Shown here piece by piece: positions 8,382 to 16,716 of a stretch of DNA of 64,000 bases. Source of the stretch: Pseudomonadota bacterium (GTDB lineage Bacteria > Pseudomonadota > Gammaproteobacteria > Burkholderiales > Rhodocyclaceae); contig JAFEFC010000026.1 in assembly GCA_018240785.1 (NCBI GenBank), positions 1-64,000 on the forward strand, written 5' to 3'. The notes beneath the pieces were generated by a model. That model had not been told where the DNA came from. It saw nothing but the letters and a program-made list of their open reading frames with translations, and made no database searches. Position numbers and translations under genes: made by a program. Every line of letters begins with the position of its first letter. Position 1 is the stretch's first letter.

Positions 8382-9425
8382 TCAGCCAGGAAAGCGAACC
8401 CTGACCCGCTCGCTCGTCGGGAGCGCCTGGCAGCTCAGCGTCCAGCGCTTGGCCAGGTCCTTGGCGTCGAGCACCTCGTTGTGGCGCAGGTGCACTTCAC
8501 CCTCCACCACCTGGCACATGCAGGACGCGCACATGCCGGCCTGGCACGAATGCGGGGCGTTGATGCCGGCCTTCAGCGCGGCCTCGAGCAGCGTCTCGCT
8601 GCCGGCCACTTCCAGCGTATGCACCTCGCCGTCGAGTTCGATCTCTACCGTGGCGCGTTCGACCGTCGTCGCGGGAGGAGGGGCCGCAGCGTTGATCGCC
8701 GCAACATCCTCTTCGTCGGGCAACGACACGAAACGCTCCACATGCACGCTCTCAGCCGCCATGCCGGCATTGCCCAGCGCCGATACCATCGCGTCCATGA
8801 ACAGGCCGGGGCCGCAGATGAAGGCCTGCGCCTGCACCCACGGCCGGGCGAGCTCGGCCAGTTGTGCCACCGAAGGCACGCCCTGCACCGAATCCAGCCA
8901 GTGGATGACCTGCAGGCGGGTGGGATGCGCCGCCGCGAGCGCCCTCAATTCGTCGCGAAAGATCACCGAGCGCTCGTCGCGATTGGCATACAGCAGGCAG
9001 ATGCGCCCCTGGCCATGCGCCAGCACCGAACGCAGGATGGAGAACACCGGCGTGATCCCGCTGCCGCCCGCGCACAGCAGGAAATCGCCGTGCAGCGAGG
9101 CCGGCGTGAACACGCCCGCCGGCGCCATGACTTCGAGCGTAGCGCCCGGGCGTACGTGATCGCACACCCAGTTCGAGCCCCGCCCGCCGGTCACCCGCTT
9201 GACCGTGACCCGCAGGGTGGCATCGAGCGTTGGCGCACTCGACATCGAGTAGCACCGCGGCAGATGCCGGCCCAGGACCGGCAGCCGGAGGGTCAGGAAC
9301 TGCCCGGGCCGGTACCTGAAGGTCTCGGCCAGCTCGGGCGGCACCTCGAACACGACCGACTTGGCGTCGTGCGTCTCCTCGGTCACCGCCCTCACCGTGA
9401 GGGCGTGATAGCGCTGGGCGGTCAT
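8382..9425 (-). CDS. kshB: 3-ketosteroid 9alpha-monooxygenase, ferredoxin reductase component
   Basis: A 347-residue reductase with the KshB/HmpX layout. An FAD-binding beta-barrel contains RCYSMSSAP, an NAD domain contains CAGGSGITPVFSI, and a C-terminal plant-type 2Fe-2S ferredoxin has CQAGMCASCMCQV and a distal LSCQ (C-x4-C-x2-C...C). It carries electrons from NADH to the KshA Rieske oxygenase, which hydroxylates C9 of 3-ketosteroids and opens ring B. The length is close to the usual 350-360. The start is at 9425, where GGAG lies ten bases upstream. It follows hsaA by 32 bases. Its partner kshA is 21 kb away but shares the same upstream element. Confidence 0.85.
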   Translation of the reverse strand: MTAQRYHALTVRAVTEETHDAKSVVFEVPPELAETFRYRPGQFLTLRLPVLGRHLPRCYSMSSAPTLDATLRVTVKRVTGGRGSNWVCDHVRPGATLEVMAPAGVFTPASLHGDFLLCAGGSGITPVFSILRSVLAHGQGRICLLYANRDERSVIFRDELRALAAAHPTRLQVIHWLDSVQGVPSVAQLAELARPWVQAQAFICGPGLFMDAMVSALGNAGMAAESVHVERFVSLPDEEDVAAINAAAPPPATTVERATVEIELDGEVHTLEVAGSETLLEAALKAGINAPHSCQAGMCASCMCQVVEGEVHLRHNEVLDAKDLAKRWTLSCQALPTSERVRVRFPG

Positions 9426-9457
9426 CTCGCGTCGTTCTCCGTTGGCGGCCGAGCCGC

Positions 9458-10681
9458 TCAGATGTAGGGATCCGCGTTCGGCAGGCCGAGCATCACCGCA
9501 CCGTGAGCGCGCGCGTAGGCATCCGTGTTGTTGGCAATGTGGCCGCGAGCCTGGTGAATGTCGCGGAACACGCGCTCGATCGGATTGCTCTTGTAGGTGC
9601 CGGACGCCGCGCATGCACGCATCAGCTCGCTCGCCGCGCTCGCGCACTGCTTGGGCACCTGCGAAGCCTGGGCGCGCTGCATCAGGCGCTCTTCCACCGG
9701 CATGCGCTCGCCGGTCTTGGCACATTCGACGATGCGGGCGTAGTTGCGGAACAGCACCAGCTTGAGCTGGTCGGTGGTCATCATCGCTTCGGCGACGGCC
9801 TGCTGGGCATTGACGTCCTCCGCCGTCTTCGCGCCGTGCTTGCCGACGTGCGCGGCAGCGCGTTCGCGGAAGTGAGCGATGGCACCGTCGAGCGCGCCGA
9901 TGCAAGCCGACGAGACGGCGCGCTGGAAGACCTGGGTGAAGGGAATCTTGTACACCCAGCCCGGATTCGTCTGGCGGCCGGGGCAGCCCGCGTCGCTGTG
10001 ATCGTTGGTGCGGTGCGTGCGGTGCTCGGGCACGAAGCAGCCATCTACCACGATGTCATGGCTGCCGGTGGCGCGCAGGCCGAGCACATCCCAGTTCTTT
10101 TCGACGCGGAAATCCGACTTCGGCAGCAGGAAGGTGGCGTGCTCCAACTGACCCGAACCGTCCTTCTTGGGGAGCAGACCGCCGAGGAAGATCCATTCGC
10201 AGTGCTCGACGCCGCTCGAGAAGCTCCAGCGCCCGGAGAAGCGATAGCCGCCGTCGACCGGTTCGGCCTTGCCGGTGGGCATGTAGGTCGACGCGATCAG
10301 CACGCCGGTATCCTTTGCCCACACGTCCTGCTGCGCCTGTTCCGGGAACAGCGGAAGCTGCCAGTTGTGCACGCCAATCACGCCATAGATCCAGGCGGTG
10401 GACATGCAGCCCTCGGCAAGCGCCATCTGCACGCGATAGAACACGCGCGGATCGAGCTCGTAGCCGCCGAAGCGCTTGGGCTGCAGCACGCGGAACAGGC
10501 CCGCTTCCTTCATTTCCTGCACCGTCTCCACCGGCACCATGCCGGCCGCCTCGGCGGCGCGGGCGCGCTCGGCGAGACGTGGAGCCATCTCCCTGGCCCT
10601 GGCGACCAGTTCGACCGCCTCCGGCGTCATGTAGTCCTCGGCACCGATGCCGATTACCTGATCGTGTCCAATTGCGCCCAT
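9458..10681 (-). CDS. hsaA: 3-hydroxy-9,10-seconandrostatrienedione 4-hydroxylase, oxygenase component
   Basis: A 407-residue flavin-dependent monooxygenase with the acyl-CoA dehydrogenase fold, very similar to HsaA/TesA2. Shared blocks include LQPKRFGGYELDPRVFY, STAWIYGVIGVHNWQL, the SGRWSFSSGVEHCEW region, WDVLGLRATGSHDIVV and a C-terminal RDIHQARGHIANN. HsaA adds a hydroxyl to the phenolic A ring after ring B opens, preparing it for meta cleavage, and needs reduced flavin from a partner reductase (HsaB), which was not found in the window. The start ATG at 10681 has GGAGG eight bases upstream; the in-frame ATG two codons earlier is too close to that site. It is the first gene of the hsaA-kshB operon. 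Confidence 0.85.
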   Translation of the reverse strand: MGAIGHDQVIGIGAEDYMTPEAVELVARAREMAPRLAERARAAEAAGMVPVETVQEMKEAGLFRVLQPKRFGGYELDPRVFYRVQMALAEGCMSTAWIYGVIGVHNWQLPLFPEQAQQDVWAKDTGVLIASTYMPTGKAEPVDGGYRFSGRWSFSSGVEHCEWIFLGGLLPKKDGSGQLEHATFLLPKSDFRVEKNWDVLGLRATGSHDIVVDGCFVPEHRTHRTNDHSDAGCPGRQTNPGWVYKIPFTQVFQRAVSSACIGALDGAIAHFRERAAAHVGKHGAKTAEDVNAQQAVAEAMMTTDQLKLVLFRNYARIVECAKTGERMPVEERLMQRAQASQVPKQCASAASELMRACAASGTYKSNPIERVFRDIHQARGHIANNTDAYARAHGAVMLGLPNADPYI

Positions 10682-10744
10682 CTCCATATCCTCCGTGATC
10701 TCGTCCTGCAGAATGTCGGACCGTGCGGCCATCCGAATGAGCGC

Positions 10745-10788
10745 CATTTTCCACAGCCCGACCATCGACTCATCGTCTGAACGGACTA
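10745..10788 (-). promoter_or_regulatory. Candidate promoter of hsaA-kshB with the shared element
   Basis: Read toward hsaA, 10788-10771 is TAGTCCGTTCAGACGATG. At the expected 20-base spacing the sequence is AAAATG (10750-10745), a poor -10 match, so the promoter call is weaker than the element call. The 330-base gap between hsaA and the YCF48 gene (10682-11011) holds this element and a second one at 10912-10929 in the opposite direction. No gene was seen in the gap. Confidence 0.5.
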
Positions 10789-10911
10789 CCGTAAATGGCT
10801 GACGTGAAACGATTCTTGCCTTTCAGGGGCGCGATCTTCGCGCATGCGCACGCGGGGCCGCGCGCAACGGTCGCCAGCGTCGCGCCCCGACTCCGGGCAA
10901 GCGCGCAGCGG

Positions 10912-10954
10912 TAACCCTTTTGGACGATGCCCTCGCCGACCACGGGCGAATAAT
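10912..10954 (+). promoter_or_regulatory. Candidate promoter of the YCF48-RND operon with the shared element
   Basis: 10912-10929 is TAACCCTTTTGGACGATG, matching the right half of the element exactly and most of the left half. A good -10 box, AATAAT (10949-10954), follows 19 bases later. The YCF48 start is 57 bases further on. Confidence 0.6.
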
Positions 10955-11011
10955 GCACACACCCTGCGATCCTTCCGGCGGATGGCAACCAGAAATAACA
11001 GGAGGCGCCAC

Positions 11012-12013
11012 ATGCGCGTAGCGGTCGGCTTGGTCGTGGCATCGATTGTCGCGGCAGGCAGCATTTATTCCTTCTCACCGAGACCGGTTCCGCCCATGCG
11101 CGAAACGCGTATCCCGGTCGATGCAATGCAACTCATGGACATCAGGCAGAGCAAGGCCGGCACCGTCGTCGCCGGCGAACTCGGCCTGATCCTGGTTTCG
11201 CCCGATGAGGGCAAGACCTGGAAGCCCGCCAGCGTCACGGCTAACCGACAGGCCCTCATCACCCGCCTGGCCTTCGCCGACGACAGTCACGGCCTCGCCC
11301 TCGGCCAGGAAGGCTGGATCCTGCGCACCGATGACGGCGGACAAAGCTGGACGGAAACCGCATTCACCGAAAAGAACGGTGAGCCGCTGATGTCCGCAGC
11401 CCGACTGCCCAACGGCGACTGGCTCGCCGTCGGCGCTTTCGGGCAGGTGCTGCGTTCGATCGACGACCGCAACACCTGGCAGCCGGACACGCTGCCGGGC
11501 CTGTCGGACTGGCACCTGAACCAGATCGCCAGTTCCGCCGACGGCAAGCAGTGGATGATCGTCGGCGAGAACGGCACCGTGCTGCGCTCCACCGACGGCG
11601 CGCGCTCGTGGGAAGCGGTGGAGCCCTTCTATCACGGCTCCCTGTACGGCGCCGTCCACCTGGGCGGAAACCGCTGGGTCGCCTACGGCATGCGCGGCAA
11701 GGTCTTCTTCTCGGACAACGCCGGCGAGACCTGGAGCGCGGCCCAGGTTCCGGCACCGGTCTCGCTGTACGGCCACACCCTGACGGCGAGCGGCGAACTG
11801 CTTCTCGTGGGCCAGGGTGGCGTCGTGCTGAGCAGCAAGGATGGCGGCGAGCACTTCACCATCGAGCGCCGCGGAGGCCGTGCCAGCCTCACCGGGATTC
11901 TCGTCAAGCGTGACGGTGAATGGCTGATGTCGAGCGACGGCGGCCTGCGTGCCTTCACGCCGAAAGCCCATGAAGCCGGTACCAATCAACCCACGAACAA
12001 GGGAGCAGCCTGA
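11012..12013 (+). CDS. YCF48-like beta-propeller protein (PSII stability factor-related)
   Basis: A 333-residue protein with an N-terminal membrane anchor or signal sequence, then repeated BNR/YCF48 blades of the form GxxGxIxxSxDxGxTW: LILVSPDEGKTW, WILRTDDGGQSW, VLRSTDGARSW, VFFSDNAGETW and VVLSSKDGGEHF. It is probably a periplasmic six- or seven-bladed propeller. Such proteins commonly accompany RND transporters together with DUF1302 and DUF1329 proteins in steroid and hydrocarbon degraders. The start at 11012 has GGAGG six bases upstream. Its stop overlaps the RND start (TGATG), so the two are translationally coupled. Confidence 0.82.
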   Translation: MRVAVGLVVASIVAAGSIYSFSPRPVPPMRETRIPVDAMQLMDIRQSKAGTVVAGELGLILVSPDEGKTWKPASVTANRQALITRLAFADDSHGLALGQEGWILRTDDGGQSWTETAFTEKNGEPLMSAARLPNGDWLAVGAFGQVLRSIDDRNTWQPDTLPGLSDWHLNQIASSADGKQWMIVGENGTVLRSTDGARSWEAVEPFYHGSLYGAVHLGGNRWVAYGMRGKVFFSDNAGETWSAAQVPAPVSLYGHTLTASGELLLVGQGGVVLSSKDGGEHFTIERRGGRASLTGILVKRDGEWLMSSDGGLRAFTPKAHEAGTNQPTNKGAA

Positions 12014-14481
12014 TGACCACTGCCCACACCATCAGCCGGACGGACGCACTGGTTGCCGTCCTCGCGCGCATGCTCATCCAATGGCGCAAGCCGCTCGGGG
12101 CCTTCTTCCTGCTGCTGACCCTGGGCCTGGGCTATTCGGCACTGAACACCCGGCTCGACCCGGGCTTCAACAAGCTGATTCCGCTCAAGCATGAGTACAT
12201 GGCGGCCTTCCTCGAGCATTCATCGACGTTCTCGGGCGCCAACCGCATCCTCATCAGCGTGCAGTGGAAAGGAGACGGCGACATCTACAACGCCGAGTTC
12301 CTGCCCATCCTGCGCAAGGTCAACGACGAGGTCTTCTTCACGCCGGGCGTCAATCGTGCGAGCGTGCGCTCCATCTTCACACCCAACGTGCGCTACATCG
12401 AAGTCACCGAGGAAGGCTTCAACGGCGACGTCGTCATTCCCGCCCGCTTCGAGGCCAACGAAGCCGGCCTCAACCAGGTGCGTGCCAACGTCGCAAAGGC
12501 GGGCGTCGTCGGCCGGCTGGTGGCCAACGACCTGAAATCCGCACTGGTCCAGGCGGACCTGCTCGAGATCAACCCGGAGACCGGGCAGAAGCTCGACTAC
12601 GCCGAGGTGGCCCACAAGCTCGAGGCCATCCGGAGCCAGTTCGCCAGCGACAAGGTCGACATCCAGATCGTCGGCTTCGCCAAGGTGATGGGCGATGTGA
12701 TGGAAGGGCTCACCACCGTGGTGATGTTCTTCGTCATCGCCTTCGCCATCACCGCCCTGCTGCTGTGGCTTTATTCGCGCTCGCTCAAGCTCACCGTGCT
12801 CGCACTGGCGGTGGCGCTGCTGCCGGTCATCTGGCTGCTGGGCATCCTGCCGCTGATCGGCTACGGCGTCGATCCGATGTCGGTGCTGGTGCCCTTCCTG
12901 ATCTTTTCCATCGGCGTGTCGCATGCGGTCCAGATGACCAACGCCTGGAAGCAGGACGTGCTCGCCGGCGCCACCGCGATGGAGGCGGCCGAAGGTGCCT
13001 TCCGCAAGCTCGCCGTCCCCGGCATCATGGCCTTGCTCGCGAACGCGCTCGGCTTCATGGTGATCATGCTCATCGACATTCCCATCGTGCATGAACTGGG
13101 CCTCACCGCCTGCCTCGGCGTCGCGCTGATGATCATGACCAACAAGATGTTCATGCCCATCATCCTGTCGCACCTGCACCTGGAGCGCATGGCCCTCGAC
13201 CAGCCGGTGGACACCAAGGAGAAGCATCCGACCTGGTGGAAGGTATCGGCCCTGTCGGAGCCGCGTCCGGCGCTGGTGACCTTCGTGGTCATGCTGGTCA
13301 TCCTGGGCGTTGCCACCCACTTCTCGCGCCAGTTGCAGACCGGCGACATCGGCAGCGGCGTACCCGAGTTGCGCGCCGACTCGCGCTACAACAGGGACAA
13401 CGCGAAGATCATCAAGAATTATTCGATCGGCATGGACGTGCTGTCGGTCTATGCCGAGACCTCCAACCTTGACGAAGCCTGCCTGAACTGGGACGTCATG
13501 AACGCGGTGGAACGCTTCGACCTGCACATGCGCGGAGTCGATGGCGTGCAGTCGGTGAGCACCGTCGCCGGCATGGCCAAGCTCTACGCCGCTGGCAACA
13601 ACGAAGCAAATCCTCGCTGGGCTGCCCTGCAGCGCACCGAATCCGCGCTGCGCACCGGCGGGCGTGCCGCCAACCCCGAGAACGGCCTCAACTCGCACGG
13701 CTGCAAGACGATCCATCTGGTGGTGTATCTGAACGATCACCAGGGGCCGACGCTCAAGCACGTCGTCACCGAGGTGCAGAAGTTCATCGCTGCGGACAAG
13801 ACGCCCAACGTGCGCTTCCGGCTCGGCGGCGGCAATGCAGGTGTCGCCGCTGCCACCAATGAGGCGGTCGAGCGCGCCGAGGTGCAGATGCTCGCCTCGA
13901 TCTTCGCCTCGATCTCGCTGCTGTGCTGGCTCACCTTCCGCTCGTGGCGCGCGGTGCTGTGCGTGATCGTGCCGCTGACCCTGGTGACCATCATGTGCAA
14001 CGCGCTGATGGCCCTGCTCGGCATCGGCCTCAAGGTGGCGACGCTGCCGGTGATCGCCCTCGGCGTGGGCGTGGGTGTGGACTACGGCATCTACATCTAC
14101 GAGCGCATGCAGCATGAAATGGCCGAGTTCGGCTACACGCTGCGTGAATCCTTCTATGAAGCCATGCGCCAGCGCGGCACCGCCGCCGTGTTCACCGCGG
14201 TGACGATGTCCATCGGCGTGGGCACATGGGCTTTCTCGGCCCTCAAGTTCCAGGCCGACATGGGTATCCTGCTCGCCTTCATGTTCCTGGTGAACGTGAT
14301 CGGCGCGATCTTCCTGCTGCCCGCGCTGGCGTGCTGGCTCAATGTTGGCCGGAAGTCGGCAAGCGGACAGCTCACCACCGCGGTGGAAGAAGACAGCGCC
14401 AGATCCGTTCCGGCTGAGCCCGCCGTATCGCCCGACTTGAAGGCGATGCGCGCCACCGCCAGCCAGCCGCTGCGTTCCTGA
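12013..14481 (+). CDS. RND/MMPL-family transporter
   Basis: An 822-residue inner-membrane RND-superfamily protein of the MMPL/HAE3-like type. It has one N-terminal helix, a large periplasmic loop (about residues 50-230), a helix bundle with VLVPFLIFSIGVSHAVQMTNA, a second periplasmic loop (about 430-610), and a second bundle with TLPVIALGVGVGVDYGIYIYERM. The pseudo-twofold design is complete. No separate membrane-fusion or TolC-like gene is adjacent; the YCF48 protein upstream is its coupled partner. With the DUF1302/DUF1329 pair at 24378-27417, which shares the promoter element, it may move hydrophobic steroid substrates across the envelope. Substrate and direction are inferred. Confidence 0.85.
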   Translation: MTTAHTISRTDALVAVLARMLIQWRKPLGAFFLLLTLGLGYSALNTRLDPGFNKLIPLKHEYMAAFLEHSSTFSGANRILISVQWKGDGDIYNAEFLPILRKVNDEVFFTPGVNRASVRSIFTPNVRYIEVTEEGFNGDVVIPARFEANEAGLNQVRANVAKAGVVGRLVANDLKSALVQADLLEINPETGQKLDYAEVAHKLEAIRSQFASDKVDIQIVGFAKVMGDVMEGLTTVVMFFVIAFAITALLLWLYSRSLKLTVLALAVALLPVIWLLGILPLIGYGVDPMSVLVPFLIFSIGVSHAVQMTNAWKQDVLAGATAMEAAEGAFRKLAVPGIMALLANALGFMVIMLIDIPIVHELGLTACLGVALMIMTNKMFMPIILSHLHLERMALDQPVDTKEKHPTWWKVSALSEPRPALVTFVVMLVILGVATHFSRQLQTGDIGSGVPELRADSRYNRDNAKIIKNYSIGMDVLSVYAETSNLDEACLNWDVMNAVERFDLHMRGVDGVQSVSTVAGMAKLYAAGNNEANPRWAALQRTESALRTGGRAANPENGLNSHGCKTIHLVVYLNDHQGPTLKHVVTEVQKFIAADKTPNVRFRLGGGNAGVAAATNEAVERAEVQMLASIFASISLLCWLTFRSWRAVLCVIVPLTLVTIMCNALMALLGIGLKVATLPVIALGVGVGVDYGIYIYERMQHEMAEFGYTLRESFYEAMRQRGTAAVFTAVTMSIGVGTWAFSALKFQADMGILLAFMFLVNVIGAIFLLPALACWLNVGRKSASGQLTTAVEEDSARSVPAEPAVSPDLKAMRATASQPLRS

Positions 14482-14498
14482 TCAAGGCTCCCTCTCTT

Positions 14499-14547
14499 GG
14501 GCCGGCGATGGTCGATGGCGACATCGGCTCTCCCGGCCCGCTTTTTT
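14499..14547 (+). terminator. Rho-independent terminator after the RND gene
   Basis: GGGCCGG (14499-14505) pairs with CCGGCCC (14533-14539), with an inner CGATG/CATCG stem, and is followed by CTTTTTT. It lies 17 bases after the RND stop, before the convergent TetR gene. Confidence 0.75.
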
Positions 14548-14581
14548 GCATGCGGCACCTGTGCCGCAGCGTCAGCGGACA

Positions 14582-15259
14582 TCAGCGGGCGTCTGCCTCC
14601 GTCGCATCCGAATCGATCATTGCGCGCGCGATCCGCACCAGCATCGGCACCAGCGCAGGCGACCCGAGCAGTTCCGGGCGCTCCTCGACCAGGGTTGCGA
14701 GCAGCATGCGCATGCCGCGCACCAGCATGAACGCCGCCAGCTCGCGGTCCGGCTCGCCAACCTCTTCGGCATGCACCCGCAGCAGTTGCGCCATGTTCGC
14801 CACGAGCTGCTCCGAGCTGACCTCACCGCGCCCCAGCCCCTGGGCGCGACCGAACTGCATCTGGCGGGCATAACGCCGGTAAAAGTCCTTGCCCAGCCCG
14901 AGCAGGCGCATCTCGGTGCGCACGGTGCGCTGGAACAAGGCCTGCAGCAGCTCGTCAAGCGACTGGCGGTTGAGGCGGAACAGCTCCGGCGAAGCCTCGA
15001 TCGACTCCTCGTCCATGATCCGCTTGCTGATCTGCATCAGGATCGCCTCCTTGCCGGGGAAGTACTGATACACCGCACCCACCGACACTCCGGCCCGCGC
15101 CGCGACCTTGCGCGTCGTTACCGCATCGACGCCTTGCGATCTCAGGATCTCGCTCGCGGCATCGATGATCGCCTCCAGCGTGAAGCTGGCGCGCGCCTGC
15201 ACCGGCACATGCCTGAGCACAGGCCCCCGCTGCCCCTTCTTCTGTTCGGTTTTCTGCAT
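14582..15259 (-). CDS. TetR/AcrR family transcriptional regulator
   Basis: A 225-residue TetR repressor. The DNA-binding domain covers about residues 25-75 with TLEAIIDAASEILRSQGVDAVTTRKVAARAGVSVGAVYQYFPGKE-type sequence; YQYFPGKE is the hallmark. The ligand domain follows. It is divergent from the thiolase-led acyl-CoA operon, separated by 215 bases, and is the obvious candidate repressor of that operon, perhaps relieved by an acyl-CoA. No clear operator palindrome could be singled out in the gap. The ribosome binding site is weak. Confidence 0.85.
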   Translation of the reverse strand: MQKTEQKKGQRGPVLRHVPVQARASFTLEAIIDAASEILRSQGVDAVTTRKVAARAGVSVGAVYQYFPGKEAILMQISKRIMDEESIEASPELFRLNRQSLDELLQALFQRTVRTEMRLLGLGKDFYRRYARQMQFGRAQGLGRGEVSSEQLVANMAQLLRVHAEEVGEPDRELAAFMLVRGMRMLLATLVEERPELLGSPALVPMLVRIARAMIDSDATEADAR

Positions 15260-15474
15260 TGCATCAATCCACTTTTGAAACAGTCACTTGTGATCCATCG
15301 CGGTGCGCTGTTCGAGTTCGCGCTCGGATTTTAATGCAGGAGCACCCCGTGCCATACGATTGCATCGACAACTCGTCCGCATCGCCCACCCCTGCCACCC
15401 ACCCGGACGGACCTGGCAGCGCGTCCGGGGACGGCCCGAGTCCCCGACACATGAACCGAAACAAAGGGATAGTC

Positions 15475-16683
15475 ATGACCGACGTCTTCATCTACGACCA
15501 CGTGCGCACCCCGCGCGGCAAGGGCAGGGCCGACGGCGCCCTCGCCGAGATCACCCCGGTTCAACTCGCCGCGCAGATGCTGCAGGCGGTGCGCGACCGC
15601 AACCAGCTCGACAGCCGGCTGATCGAGGACGTGCTCCTCGGCTGCGTGGTGCCGGTCGGCGAACAGGGCGGCAACATCGCCCGCGTCGCCGCGCTGGTGG
15701 CCGGCTTCGACCACGGCGTGCCCGGCATGCAGCTCAACCGCTACTGCGGCTCGGGCCTGGAAGCGGTGAACTTTGCCGCCGCCAAGGTGGGCTCGGGCCA
15801 GGTCGACATGGCGATCGGCGGTGGTGTGGAGAGCATGTCGCGCGTGCCGATGGGCAGCGACGGCGGCGCCATGGCGCTCGACCCGCAGGTTGCCTTCAAG
15901 ATGTACTTCACCATGCAGGGCGTCAGCGCCGACCTGCTCTCCACCCTGCATGGCTTCACCCGAGAGCAGTGCGACGCCTATGCGGTGGAAAGCCAGCGCC
16001 GCGCCGCCCAGGCGTGGGCGAACGGCTGGTTTGATCGCTCGGTGGTGCCGGTCAAGGACGTGCTCGGCCTGCCGGTGCTGGCGAAGGACGAGGCGATTCG
16101 CCCGGACACCACGCTGGCTTCGCTCGCCGCGCTCAAGCCCTCCTTCCTCGAGATGGGCACGCAGTACGGCTTCGACGGCGTTGCGCTGCTCAAGTACCCG
16201 CAGCTCGAAGCCATCGCCCACATGCACCACGCGGGCAACAGCTCGGGCATCGTCGACGGCGCCGCCGCGGTGCTGGTGGGCAACGCCGAAGCCGGCGCCC
16301 GCGCCGGCCTCAAGCCGCGTGCGCGCATCCGCTCGGTGGCCACCGTCGGCTCCGAGCCCACGCTGATGCTCGATGCGCCCAGCTACGCCGCGCAGAAGGC
16401 ACTGAAGAAGGCGGGCATGACCGCCTCCGACATCGGCCTGTGGGAGCTGAACGAGGCCTTCTCCTCCGTCGTGCTGTGCCTGATGGAGCGCCTGAACGTT
16501 CCCCACGACCGCATCAACGTCAACGGCGGCGCGATCGCCATGGGCCATCCGCTGGGCGCCACCGGCGCCATGATCCTCGGCACCCTGCTCGACGAGATGG
16601 AACGCCGCCAGGTCGGCACCGGCCTGGTCACGCTGTGCGAGGCCGCCGGCATGGGCAGCGCCACCATCATCGAGCTCGTCTGA
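15475..16683 (+). CDS. Acetyl-CoA acyltransferase (thiolase)
   Basis: A 402-residue thiolase that cleaves 3-ketoacyl-CoA with CoA in the last step of beta-oxidation. The nucleophile region reads NRYCGSGLEAVN, the histidine region GGAIAMGHPLGATGA, and the C-terminal cysteine region CEAAGMGSA, where most thiolases have CxGGGMG. The start is the ATG at 15475 with AAGGGAT upstream and a MTDVFIYDHVRTPRGKG N terminus; the earlier in-frame codons are not conserved. It leads an operon with a multifunctional hydratase/dehydrogenase, two acyl-CoA dehydrogenases, a CaiB-type racemase/transferase and an acyl-CoA synthetase. Confidence 0.92.
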   Translation: MTDVFIYDHVRTPRGKGRADGALAEITPVQLAAQMLQAVRDRNQLDSRLIEDVLLGCVVPVGEQGGNIARVAALVAGFDHGVPGMQLNRYCGSGLEAVNFAAAKVGSGQVDMAIGGGVESMSRVPMGSDGGAMALDPQVAFKMYFTMQGVSADLLSTLHGFTREQCDAYAVESQRRAAQAWANGWFDRSVVPVKDVLGLPVLAKDEAIRPDTTLASLAALKPSFLEMGTQYGFDGVALLKYPQLEAIAHMHHAGNSSGIVDGAAAVLVGNAEAGARAGLKPRARIRSVATVGSEPTLMLDAPSYAAQKALKKAGMTASDIGLWELNEAFSSVVLCLMERLNVPHDRINVNGGAIAMGHPLGATGAMILGTLLDEMERRQVGTGLVTLCEAAGMGSATIIELV

Positions 16684-16716
16684 GCGCCACCGGACCACAT
16701 CAAGGAATCGACCGAC

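Noticed and set aside
12220..14115. A 631-codon open frame on the minus strand inside the RND gene
   Set aside because: It is an antisense shadow rich in His, Gln and Asp; the RND protein on the plus strand is complete.
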